Shown: in pieces, positions 1-7,622 of the stretch | How positions within the stretch are numbered: position 1 is the first letter of the stretch | Layout: every line of letters starts with the position of its first letter | Source: JAAZLS01 sp964585925 | GTDB lineage: Bacteria; Bacillota; Dethiobacteria; DTU022 | Length of the DNA: 36,032 nucleotides | Direction of reading: 5' to 3' | Assembly: GCA_964585925.1 (NCBI GenBank) | Contig: CAZPFS010000021.1 | Coordinates: 1-36,032 of the forward strand | Made by a program: the position numbers and the translations under genes | Notes under the pieces: generated by a model | Told to the model about the DNA's origin: nothing | Database searches by the model: none | The model's input: the letters and a program-made list of their open reading frames with translations, nothing else

Positions 1-74
1 GGTTTCAGACTTATTCATTCTTGATTCTCGGCTGCTAACTGTCAAACTCCCGTTTTACCCCTTTGGTTTATCTC

Positions 75-103
75 TTGCGCCGGGAACATATTTATATTAA
101 AAT
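75..103 (+). promoter_or_regulatory. candidate sigma-A promoter upstream of the AOR operon
   Basis: A TTGCGC (75-80) and a TAAAAT (98-103) are separated by 17 bases in the AT-rich stretch before the aldehyde oxidoreductase gene. The first in-frame ATG is only about 19 bases beyond the -10 box, which fits better with a translation start at the downstream GTG (182). The -35 match is poor, so this is tentative. Nothing else was recognised in bases 1-121. Confidence 0.25.
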
Positions 104-121
104 AACTATATAGTCAGAATA

Positions 122-2047
122 ATGGCGGATGAAGCTATTGTTTCAATTCTTAGCGTTGGTTTCCGCATATCTGCCGAAGGGGTGAGAGCCACGGGATACG
201 GTTATTATGGGAAAATACTGGAGATTGATCTGCGTTCCCGCAAAACAGCCGAAACGATTATTCCGGAGCAGGACTACCGTGATTATCTCGGGGGAAGCGG
301 TCTGTCCGCCAGGCTGTTCTGCGAACGGGGTTTTTACAGGCATGATCCCCTGAGCGAACAGGCGGCCCTGCTGGTTTTTTCGGGAATACTCACCGGTTAT
401 AATGTGCCTGCTGCCAGCAAGGCGTCATTTTGCGGAAAATCCCCGGCTACGGGGATCTGGGCGGAAGCCATTGTGGGGGGCCGCTGGCCGGCGGAGTTTA
501 AAACTATCGGCTATGATGGCCTGATCATAACCGGCAGATCGGATTTTCCGGTTTACCTTTATTTTGGAGTACAGGGTCTGGAATTCAGGGATGCCGTTGC
601 CTTGTGGGGCGAGGAAACCTACGCTGCGCAGGAAAAAATACGGCAGGAACTGGGGGAAAAGGTAAACACCGCCTCCATAGGACCCGCCGGTGAAAACCAG
701 GTGCTGATTGCCTCCATCATCATCGACGGCAAAGACGCCCGGGCGGCCGGCCGCTGCGGCCTGGGGGCGGTAATGGGTTCCAAGAACCTGAAGGCGATCG
801 CGGTCCTGCCTTCCGGTCCTGTTCCGGCAATATTTGACAGCCAGGGCCTGGCCGAAGCCAGGCGGGAATCCCTGTCGAAGATCAGAGAAAGAGCCAGGGG
901 ACTGACAGACTTTGGTACTGCCGGCGGAGTAGCGGCGGTGGAAAAGCTGGGTGATTTGCCTATCCGCAACTGGACTGCCGGCAGTTGGACCGAAGGGGCG
1001 GCAAAGATATCCGGCCAGTCCATGGCCGCAGAAGGTTTGCGGGTAAAACATGTAACCTGTTCCGGCTGCCCCATCCGTTGCGGCAAAGATATGAAGGTCC
1101 TGGCGGGACCTCATAAAGGCACCATTGCTCACGGGCCGGAATACGAAACCGTGGCCGGTTTCGGCGCGCTTTGTTTAAACGACGATCCCAATATTATTAT
1201 CGCCGCCCATGATCTCTGCAACCGCCTGGGGGTGGATATAATCTCCACTGCCTCCGCGGTTGCATTTGCCATGGAATTAAACGAGCACGGGCTTTTGGAG
1301 GATACTGATACCGGGAAGCTGGATCTGTCCTGGGGAAATGGGGAGGCAATACTGGCCCTGATACAGCAGATTGCCTATCGAAAAAAACTGGGTCGGATTC
1401 TGGGGGAGGGTGTCAAACGGGCGGCAGCTCATTTTGGGCCGCTGGCAAAAGAATTTGCTATTGAAAGCAAGGGTCTGGAATTTCCGTTCCACGACCCCCG
1501 GGCTTTTACCAGCATGGCTGTTGTTTATGCCACCTGTAACCGGGGAGCCTGCCACCTGGAGGGTCTTACCTATTTTAATGAAAACCTGAGCTTTCCGGCC
1601 ACCCTGATCGGGCTTCCGGCAGAATATGATCCTCATGGCAGCGAGGGAAAGCCCCTTCTGGCCAAAACTATGCAGGATTATATGATTTTGTTTAATGCCC
1701 TCGGGTTATGCAAATTTCTGATCAGAGGGCATGTAACTCCCGGCGAAATAGCCGGCTGGCTGTCAAGGGTTACCGGTTGGGAGATAGATGATCGCGAGCT
1801 GCAGTCTACCGGGGAACGGTTGTTTAACCTGAAACGTAAAATCAATGTCAAACTCGGCATCAGCCGTAAAGATGATACCCTGCCTCCTCGCCTGCTGGTG
1901 CACGACCGCCTGGAAGGGGCTGCCGCCGGCAGCCTGCCTCATCTGGGTCGAATGTTGTTTGATTATTATCATCTGAGGGGTTGGACCGCTGAAGGCATAC
2001 CCCGCCCGGAAACCCTGCAAAGATTGAAACTGGAATGGACTGACTGA
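122..2047 (+). CDS. aor: Aldehyde ferredoxin oxidoreductase (tungsten/molybdenum bis-pterin enzyme)
   Basis: Cytoplasmic enzyme expected to oxidise an aldehyde to its carboxylic acid (or reduce the acid) with ferredoxin as electron partner. Seen directly: an N-terminal AOR segment beginning GYYGKILEIDL, the Gly/Ala-rich pterin-binding region (SKASFCGKSPATG, GRCGLGAVMGSKNLKAIAV), the CxxCxxxC cluster motif in HVTCSGCPIRCGKD (about residues 314-321) and the distal fourth cysteine in NALGLCKF (about 530), the usual [4Fe-4S] ligand set. Length of 641 aa is slightly above the usual 600-620. The start is uncertain: ATG 122 has no visible ribosome site, and GTG 182, immediately before the conserved GYGYYGK block, would give 621 aa of more typical length, though its upstream GAAGG is very close. 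The next gene, a sulfur carrier, begins 19 bases after the stop, so the two are surely co-transcribed. Substrate cannot be read from sequence. Confidence 0.93.
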   Translation: MADEAIVSILSVGFRISAEGVRATGYGYYGKILEIDLRSRKTAETIIPEQDYRDYLGGSGLSARLFCERGFYRHDPLSEQAALLVFSGILTGYNVPAASKASFCGKSPATGIWAEAIVGGRWPAEFKTIGYDGLIITGRSDFPVYLYFGVQGLEFRDAVALWGEETYAAQEKIRQELGEKVNTASIGPAGENQVLIASIIIDGKDARAAGRCGLGAVMGSKNLKAIAVLPSGPVPAIFDSQGLAEARRESLSKIRERARGLTDFGTAGGVAAVEKLGDLPIRNWTAGSWTEGAAKISGQSMAAEGLRVKHVTCSGCPIRCGKDMKVLAGPHKGTIAHGPEYETVAGFGALCLNDDPNIIIAAHDLCNRLGVDIISTASAVAFAMELNEHGLLEDTDTGKLDLSWGNGEAILALIQQIAYRKKLGRILGEGVKRAAAHFGPLAKEFAIESKGLEFPFHDPRAFTSMAVVYATCNRGACHLEGLTYFNENLSFPATLIGLPAEYDPHGSEGKPLLAKTMQDYMILFNALGLCKFLIRGHVTPGEIAGWLSRVTGWEIDDRELQSTGERLFNLKRKINVKLGISRKDDTLPPRLLVHDRLEGAAAGSLPHLGRMLFDYYHLRGWTAEGIPRPETLQRLKLEWTD

Positions 2048-2066
2048 GGGAGGATATATTGGAGCA

Positions 2067-2324
2067 ATGGCTGAAAAAAAGATCAGAATAAGGGTTATGC
2101 CCGGTTCTATTGAGCGCACGCTGGGAATAGAGGAAACACTGACGTTGCAACAGTTGGCGGAGAAGATCAACCGGGAATGGAAGGATGTACTGGTTCTGGA
2201 TCTAGTGGATCGGCAGGGGTACCTGAACGTGGAGTTTATCGTCAACGGCAGTTATACCCGGCCCGATTACCGGATAAACGACGGCGACGTTATTACCATA
2301 ATCCCCTTTATCGCCGGGGGTTAA
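2067..2324 (+). CDS. MoaD/ThiS-family sulfur-carrier protein (pterin cofactor)
   Basis: Small ubiquitin-like protein of 85 aa ending in the C-terminal Gly-Gly that is adenylated and thiocarboxylated in this family (last residues IIPFIAGG). The IDDGD/INDGDVI-type segment and a hydrophobic beta-strand pattern fit MoaD/ThiS. Its position directly behind an aldehyde oxidoreductase gene argues for delivery of dithiolene sulfur to the tungsten- or molybdenum-pterin cofactor rather than thiamin synthesis; this is inference from context. GAGGGAGG lies at 2046-2053 and a closer GGAG at 2061, with the ATG at 2067. No adenylyltransferase (MoeB/ThiF) partner is present in the window, so it would have to be shared from elsewhere. 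Confidence 0.85.
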   Translation: MAEKKIRIRVMPGSIERTLGIEETLTLQQLAEKINREWKDVLVLDLVDRQGYLNVEFIVNGSYTRPDYRINDGDVITIIPFIAGG

Positions 2325-2355
2325 AAAAGATCAAATATCAAGGAGGCAGGCACAG

Positions 2356-3675
2356 ATGAATTCCATCGGGGAGCTGGAGCGGAAATATGTATTGCGATCT
2401 TGGGCGGTGCAAAACAAAAATGTATACGAAGAGATTGTAGGTGGTCGGGGGTGCTGGTTCTGGAACCAGGAAGGCAAAAAGTACCTGGACCTTTCCTCCC
2501 AGTTGGTAAACACCAACATCGGGCACCAACATCCCCGGATAATCGAGGCTATAAAGGAGCAGGCTGACAAGCTGTGTTACATCAGCCCCTCTTATGCCAG
2601 TGAACCCCGGGCCAGGCTGGCTCAGAAGGTAGCGGAACACACCCCGGGTGATTTAAACAAAGTTCTGTTTACCTTGGGGGGGGCGGAATCTAATGATAAT
2701 GCCATAAAAATATCTCGCTTGTATTCCGGAAAATTTAAAATTCTGGCTCGCTACCGCTCTTACCACGGGGCGACTTTCGGGGCGATTACCCTCACCGGCG
2801 ATCCGCGTCGCCCGCCGGTAGAACCGGGAATCCCCGGAGTAGTCCATGTGTTCGAGCCCTATTGCTACCGCTGCAGCTTCGGACACACCTACCCCGGTTG
2901 CGGTCTGGAATGTGCGGAACATGTTCGCGAAATTATTCTGTATGAGGACCCAAAAAGCGTGGCGGCCTTTATCCTGGAGCCGGTAACAGGCACCAACGGC
3001 ATTTTTGTCCCGCCGCCCGAATACCTGCCCCGGATCAGGGAGATTTGCGACGAATTTGAGGTGCTGTTGATCGCCGATGAGGTAATGACCGGATGGGGGC
3101 GGACTGGAAAGTGGTTCGGGGTGGACAACTGGAATGTGATTCCCGACATTATGACCATGGCCAAGGGAATAACCCAGGGATATGTTCCCCTGGGGGCGGT
3201 GGTGGTCAATGACAAAATTGCCGATCATTTTGAAAATCACATGCTCTGGTGTGGCTTGACCTACAGCGGCCATCCCCTGGCCTGTGCCACCGGCGTGGCC
3301 ACCGTTCAGGTTTATGAAGACGAAGACCTGATCGGCAATGCGGCCCGGATGGGTCAGCTTCTGACGAAACGACTAAATGAGTTGAAGGGAAAACATCCCT
3401 CTGTGGGCGACGTGCGATCCATTGGGCTGTTTTCGGCGGTTGAGCTGGTAAAAGATATCCACACCAAGGAGCCGCTATCCCCCTGGAACGGTCCCGATCC
3501 TGGAATTATGGGCCGGATCGGCAAATTTTTGGATGAAAAGGGGATCTATATTTATTTGCGCTGGAACTATATGTTCATTGCGCCGCCGATTGCCATCAAC
3601 GAACAGGAGCTAAACCTGGGTCTGGATGTGGTGGATGAAAGTCTGGACCTGGCGGATGGGTACATTAAATCTTGA
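2356..3675 (+). CDS. Class III PLP-dependent aminotransferase
   Basis: Fold-type I omega-aminotransferase of 439 aa. Seen: the LIADEVMTGWGRTGKWFG block with the Asp that pairs with the PLP pyridine nitrogen, the PLP-binding lysine in MAKGITQGYVPLG (residue 270), and TYSGHPLACA near the phosphate-binding region. A cysteine-rich stretch (CYRCSFGHTYPGCGLEC) sits mid-protein, as occurs in some relatives. A clean AAGGAGG at 2340-2346 sets the ATG at 2356. Members of this class transfer terminal amino groups to pyruvate or 2-oxoglutarate and release aldehydes (for example from taurine, beta-alanine or GABA); the opening resembles taurine/beta-alanine-pyruvate types, but substrate is not determinable by eye. 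It is the third gene of the AOR operon, 31 bases after the sulfur carrier and followed by a terminator, so it plausibly makes the aldehyde that the AOR oxidises (inference). Confidence 0.9.
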   Translation: MNSIGELERKYVLRSWAVQNKNVYEEIVGGRGCWFWNQEGKKYLDLSSQLVNTNIGHQHPRIIEAIKEQADKLCYISPSYASEPRARLAQKVAEHTPGDLNKVLFTLGGAESNDNAIKISRLYSGKFKILARYRSYHGATFGAITLTGDPRRPPVEPGIPGVVHVFEPYCYRCSFGHTYPGCGLECAEHVREIILYEDPKSVAAFILEPVTGTNGIFVPPPEYLPRIREICDEFEVLLIADEVMTGWGRTGKWFGVDNWNVIPDIMTMAKGITQGYVPLGAVVVNDKIADHFENHMLWCGLTYSGHPLACATGVATVQVYEDEDLIGNAARMGQLLTKRLNELKGKHPSVGDVRSIGLFSAVELVKDIHTKEPLSPWNGPDPGIMGRIGKFLDEKGIYIYLRWNYMFIAPPIAINEQELNLGLDVVDESLDLADGYIKS

Positions 3676-3740
3676 GCACCTTTTTCTGTCTGCAGCTCTT
3701 AGTAGCCCGCCGGTTCTGGTAAAACCAATATTGTCTTTAC

Positions 3741-3770
3741 ACAGCAGGAGGTATCATCCTGCTGTTTTAT
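3741..3770 (+). terminator. Rho-independent terminator of the AOR operon
   Basis: A perfect 9-bp stem, ACAGCAGGA (3741-3749) with TCCTGCTGT (3757-3765), has a 7-base loop and runs into a TTTTATTT tract. It lies about 65 bases after the aminotransferase stop and closes the three-gene operon. Confidence 0.88.
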
Positions 3771-3814
3771 TTAAGATCCAAACTGTACACCCGGAAATTG
3801 TGATATAGTAATAA

Positions 3815-3833
3815 AAAGGGTTCCAAACCCTTT
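3815..3833 (+). promoter_or_regulatory. Perfect inverted repeat upstream of the radical SAM gene (operator candidate)
   Basis: AAAGGGTT (3815-3822) and AACCCTTT (3826-3833) form an 8-bp perfect inverted repeat with a 3-base spacer. A TATAAG box follows at 3838-3843. The arrangement suits a dimeric repressor site at a promoter, or a small mRNA hairpin; no clear -35 box was found, so the role is open. Confidence 0.3.
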
Positions 3834-3939
3834 ACTGTATAAGATCTTTCTCCCGGCCGTATGGATGCCTGTCGGCCAGGTTAAAAGCTATTATTGTTTG
3901 GTTCTTTCAGGGGTAAGATATTATACAGGAGGGGATCAG

Positions 3940-5706
3940 TTGAAAAAGATCGCGTTAATTGAACCACAGTCAAAGGCGGACCATGTATACAGTTTTGTGA
4001 AGATGCCCCGGTTGGGCCTTCCCCTGCTTGGCGCGTTGTTGAAAGCTGAGGGTTATGAGGTTGATATTTACCTGGGGCGGGGAGACCGGCTGCCTTGGCC
4101 GGAAATACTGCAGCACGATCTGGTGGGTATTTCCACCACCACTTCTACCAGCAGCGAGGCGTATTGTATGGCCGGATATGTGCGTTCCCACGGATTGCCG
4201 GCCGTGATCGGCGGAATTCACGCCACTCTTATGCCTGAAGAAGCGCTGACCTATGCCGATTATGTGGTCAGGGGTGAAGGCGAGCACAATTTCCTTGAAC
4301 TTGTCCGTTCGCTGGAGGCAAGCTGCTTGCCGGAGGGCATTCCCGGAATTTCCTATTGGGAACATGGTCAGGCTATACACAACCCGGATCAGCAGGGATG
4401 GGTAGATGTAGATCAACTTCCCAGCCCGGATCTGTCGTTATATTGCCCCCAATTTACCGGCCGCACCCTGCCGGTTCTTGCTTCCAGAGGTTGTCCCCAC
4501 AACTGCACCTTCTGCTGCGTAACGCTCATGTTTGGACGGGGCTACCGGTTTCGAAACAAGGAAAAAGTGCTGGAAGAACTTGCCGGCTACCGGGGTCGGA
4601 ATGTCTTTTTCTGTGATGATAATTTTACGGCCAACCGCCGCCACAGCAAAGAATTGTTTCAGGAGATGATCGATCGTAAAATCAATCTCAGAAGCTGGGG
4701 AGCCCAGATAAGGGCGGAGGCGGTTCGTGATGATGAACTGCTTGATCTGATGTACCGCTCCGGTTGCCGGATTGTTTACGTAGGGTTGGAATCGACCAAC
4801 CCGGCTACCCTGGAAGCCTACCAAAAAAATCAGAGTGTGGAAGATATCGAAGGTTTGATCCGCCGCTGTCATGATTACGGGATTAAGGTGCACGGTATGT
4901 TTATTTTTGGTGCAGATACCGACACCGTTCAGACTCTCCGGGACACGGTGGATTTTAGTCTGGAATCACGGATCGACAGTGTTCAGTATATGATTCTGAC
5001 CCCGCTTCCCGGAACCCCGCTCTACAGGGGGCTGGAGTCGGAAGGACGTCTGTTGACAAAGGACTGGGAACTCTACGATGGCCATCACGTGGTTTTTCAA
5101 CCGGCCCAAATGTCGCCGGAACAGTTAACCGAGGTAACCATACAGGGTTACAAGCGGTTCTATTCCCTGAACAATATATTTAAAAATGTGGCACTTACCG
5201 GTTTTGGTTCTGCAATATTCCGGGGGATTGGCTGGTGGGCGGTGCGCCGGTTTGAACACAAGGATCGCTGGTTTGATCCGGTGCTGAAAAAACTTGGCCA
5301 CAGCAGCCCGCTTTCTGTGCCCCTGTTCTACAAGCGCATTCCCCTGTTAGGGCAGAAGACGGCCCCGGCTGCCGATAAATCACTGTTGATTTTTATCTCG
5401 GAAAGAAAAGGGGTCATTTATCTCAGGCTCAGGGGACTTTTGGATCGCCTGGCCTTACAGGAGTTGAAGCGCACTATTGGCAAGCTTGTTCCCAGGAACA
5501 GTTTTCACGTTGTGCTCAATATGGAAGGACTGTCTTTTGCTTCCGAAAGGGCGGTCAAACTGTTTGGCGGCTATCTGGGAAAATTGGGAGAACATGTGCG
5601 CCGTCTGCAGGTAGTTGCCCGCAAAGAGGAAAACATACTCCCCTGTGTAAAGAAAAGCCGCCGTTCCAAACTTCCCCGGTTTGAAGTGTTGTTGAGCAAG
5701 CGCTAA
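3940..5706 (+). CDS. B12-binding-domain radical SAM protein with STAS-like C-terminus
   Basis: Starts at TTG 3940, 5 bases after a strong AGGAGGGG (3928-3934); this gives 588 aa and puts KKIALIEPQ, the first strand of the cobalamin-binding domain, at the N-terminus. Residues 1-150 resemble a B12-binding Rossmann domain (MPRLGLPLLGALLKAEGYEVDIYLG, VVRGEGEHNFLELV). The radical SAM core follows with the CxxxCxxC cluster ligands C185, C189 and C192 in SRGCPHNCTFCC, then the TIM-barrel landmarks GAQIRAEAV and VGLESTNPATLEAYQKNQ. From about residue 480 the protein ends in roughly 85 residues (IYLRLRGLLDRL, HVVLNMEGLSFASERAVKLFGGYL) that look like a STAS domain; this part is less certain. It is a monocistronic unit between two terminator-like regions. 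Reaction unknown: related proteins do methylations, ring rearrangements or thioether chemistry. Confidence 0.85.
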   Translation: MKKIALIEPQSKADHVYSFVKMPRLGLPLLGALLKAEGYEVDIYLGRGDRLPWPEILQHDLVGISTTTSTSSEAYCMAGYVRSHGLPAVIGGIHATLMPEEALTYADYVVRGEGEHNFLELVRSLEASCLPEGIPGISYWEHGQAIHNPDQQGWVDVDQLPSPDLSLYCPQFTGRTLPVLASRGCPHNCTFCCVTLMFGRGYRFRNKEKVLEELAGYRGRNVFFCDDNFTANRRHSKELFQEMIDRKINLRSWGAQIRAEAVRDDELLDLMYRSGCRIVYVGLESTNPATLEAYQKNQSVEDIEGLIRRCHDYGIKVHGMFIFGADTDTVQTLRDTVDFSLESRIDSVQYMILTPLPGTPLYRGLESEGRLLTKDWELYDGHHVVFQPAQMSPEQLTEVTIQGYKRFYSLNNIFKNVALTGFGSAIFRGIGWWAVRRFEHKDRWFDPVLKKLGHSSPLSVPLFYKRIPLLGQKTAPAADKSLLIFISERKGVIYLRLRGLLDRLALQELKRTIGKLVPRNSFHVVLNMEGLSFASERAVKLFGGYLGKLGEHVRRLQVVARKEENILPCVKKSRRSKLPRFEVLLSKR

Positions 5707-5722
5707 ACGAGGAACAGACATA

Positions 5723-5852
5723 GGGGACAGTCCTATCTTGCAGGACTGTCCCCGAACCTATGGGAAATCAGTCCTATCTTGCAGGACTGTCCCCGAACCT
5801 ATGGGAAATCAGTCCTATCTTGCAGGACTGTCCCCGAACCTATGGGAAATCC
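5723..5852. repeat. Three tandem 41-bp units, each with a REP-like palindrome
   Basis: Units at 5730-5770, 5771-5811 and 5812-5852 are identical except for the last base of the third. Every unit holds AGTCCT-ATCTTGC-AGGACT; in the first the palindrome extends to a perfect 12-bp stem, GGGGACAGTCCT (5723-5734) with AGGACTGTCCCC (5742-5753). The array fills the whole space between the radical SAM stop (5706) and the convergent hydA stop (5853). No U-tract follows the stems, so it may block transcription only weakly; it resembles the REP/RAYT-associated palindromes common in Firmicutes genomes. Confidence 0.9.
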
Positions 5853-7622
5853 CTAGGTTTTTGCTTTGGTCAGAAAGGGTTCGGGTGAATAGAGCCTACG
5901 GGCATTGTAGCCGGTATGAAGCAGGCGGTGGGCTTCTGGGCTCCCCGGGTAGCCCAGAAAATCTTCATAGACTTTGATTACAGCTGGATTTTCATGGGAT
6001 TTGCGGTGTTCCTTCAGCCGGTCCTGCAGATGAAGGCCTTTGGCGCGTCTTGAGCGATGGCACACCTGCTCGTTCCAGTCGTTGGTTTCAATATATATGG
6101 GTTGGCCTCCCCCGCCCACACATCCGCCCGGGCAGGCCATGACCTCTACAAAATGATATTCCTTCTGTCCCCCGAGCACCGCCTCGATCAGTCTGCGGGC
6201 GGCACCGGTCCCTCTGGCAACAGCTACTTTGAGCCGTTGCCGGCCCATTTCTATCTCGGCATCCTTGTATTCCAAGGATCTGACCTCCCGAAACTCGACA
6301 TCTCGCAGCTCTTTTCCGGTTACCCATTCATAAACTGTTCTCAGGGCCGCTTCCATTACCCCTCCGGTGGTTCCGAAGATAACCCCCGCTCCGCTGGCGT
6401 ACCCCAGGGGAGAATCAAAATCTTCTTCCGGCATCTGCCTCAAATCAATCCCGGCCTGGAAGAGCATCTGGGCAAATTCCCGGGTGGTCAATTCAGCATT
6501 CACATCCTGCTGCCCGCTGGCATTCATCTCCGGACGGAGCAGTTCATATTTTTTAGAGGTGCAGGGCATGATCGATACACAGTAAATACTTTTCGGATCA
6601 ATCCCGGCCTGCCGGGCATAGTAGGTTTTGGCCAAGGCGCCGAAGATCTGCTGAGGCGATTTTACCTCGGAGAGATTGTTTATAAATTGGGGGTAAAAGC
6701 TTTCACAGAAGCGGACCCAGCTGGGGCAGCAAGAGGTAAATTGAGGGAAGGGCCCGCCGCTTTCCAGCCTCTCCAGCAGCTCCTTAGCCTCCTCCATCAC
6801 GGTCACGTCTGCTCCGAAACAATCGTCAAAAACCCGGTCGAAACCCAGCCTTCTCAGCGCGGCCACCATTTGGCCGGTAACCAGGGTGCCCACCGGATAG
6901 CCGAATTCTTCCCCGATGGAGACGCGCACCGCGGGGGCGGTCTGCACGATCACATGCAGATCCGGGTTTTGCAGCGCCTCCCAGACTGCAAATGTGGAAT
7001 CCTGCTCCTTGAGAGCTCCGGTTGGACAAACGGTTATACACTGGCCGCAATAGATACAGGGTGTTTCCATCAGCGAGCCATTATAGGCCGGCCCTACCAC
7101 CGACTTAAATGATCTTTCTACCATCCGGTAAATTCCCACCGATTGAAAGTACTCGCATACGGCCGCGCAGCGTCGGCAGCGAATGCATTTATCCGGTTCG
7201 CGCACTACAGAGGGGGAAAGGTCGTCTGTGGCAAAATGGTTCCGGCTTCCGGCCACCGTCAGATCCCTGATCCCGTAACGTTTGGCCAGGCGCTGCAGCT
7301 CGCAGTTCAGATTGCGGTCACAGGTAAGGCATTCAAAGGGGTGATCCGACAGAAGCAGCTCAATGATCTGTTTGCGGGCGGCAATGACCTGGGGGGTATG
7401 GGTATATACTTGCATTCCCTCCCGGGCCGGCAGTACACAGGAGGCGTCCAGGGTAGGCCTGCCTTCCACCTGTACCAGGCAAACCCGGCAGGCGGCGGGA
7501 GCGTTGAGATCTTTCAAATAGCAAAGGGTGGGAATATCTATTCCTATTTGCCGGGCTGCTTCCAGCACGGAGGTCCCCCCTTCAACTTGAATTTTTTGAT
7601 GATCAATCCAGAGTTCCGGCAT
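5853..7622 (-). CDS. hydA: NAD-linked [FeFe]-hydrogenase catalytic subunit HydA
   Basis: Cytoplasmic H2-activating subunit of a trimeric HydABC hydrogenase. Seen, numbered from the ATG at 7622 (589 aa): plant-type [2Fe-2S] domain with C34, C45, C48 and C62; His-Cys cluster in HPFECLTCDRNLNC (94-107); two [4Fe-4S] motifs (CIRCRRCAAVCE from 146, CIYCGQCITVCP from 189); the three H-cluster signatures TSCCPSW (297-302), MPCTSKKYE (352-360) and ACPGGCVGGGGQP (496-508); and a C-terminal small-subunit-like segment (VYEDFLGYPGSPEAHRLLHTGY). All H-cluster cysteines and the proton-path VMEEA acidic pair are present. The chosen start has GGAGGAG 7-13 bases upstream; a longer in-frame start at 7670 lacks this. 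It overlaps the end of hydB by 20 bases. Multi-cluster architecture with HydB and HydC fits the electron-confurcating group, where NADH and reduced ferredoxin are used together; maturases HydEFG are not in the window. Confidence 0.96.
   Translation of the reverse strand: MPELWIDHQKIQVEGGTSVLEAARQIGIDIPTLCYLKDLNAPAACRVCLVQVEGRPTLDASCVLPAREGMQVYTHTPQVIAARKQIIELLLSDHPFECLTCDRNLNCELQRLAKRYGIRDLTVAGSRNHFATDDLSPSVVREPDKCIRCRRCAAVCEYFQSVGIYRMVERSFKSVVGPAYNGSLMETPCIYCGQCITVCPTGALKEQDSTFAVWEALQNPDLHVIVQTAPAVRVSIGEEFGYPVGTLVTGQMVAALRRLGFDRVFDDCFGADVTVMEEAKELLERLESGGPFPQFTSCCPSWVRFCESFYPQFINNLSEVKSPQQIFGALAKTYYARQAGIDPKSIYCVSIMPCTSKKYELLRPEMNASGQQDVNAELTTREFAQMLFQAGIDLRQMPEEDFDSPLGYASGAGVIFGTTGGVMEAALRTVYEWVTGKELRDVEFREVRSLEYKDAEIEMGRQRLKVAVARGTGAARRLIEAVLGGQKEYHFVEVMACPGGCVGGGGQPIYIETNDWNEQVCHRSRRAKGLHLQDRLKEHRKSHENPAVIKVYEDFLGYPGSPEAHRLLHTGYNARRLYSPEPFLTKAKT

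Noticed and set aside
425..1132. 235-codon minus-strand frame inside the AOR gene
   Set aside because: Lies wholly opposite a well-supported AOR gene; no ribosome site or recognisable domain.
5723..5852. CRISPR array
   Set aside because: Units are contiguous 41-bp tandem copies with no unique spacers, and no cas genes are near.
6057..7112. 351-codon plus-strand frame opposite hydA
   Set aside because: Shadow of the high-GC hydA codons; composition is Gly/Pro/His-rich without motifs.
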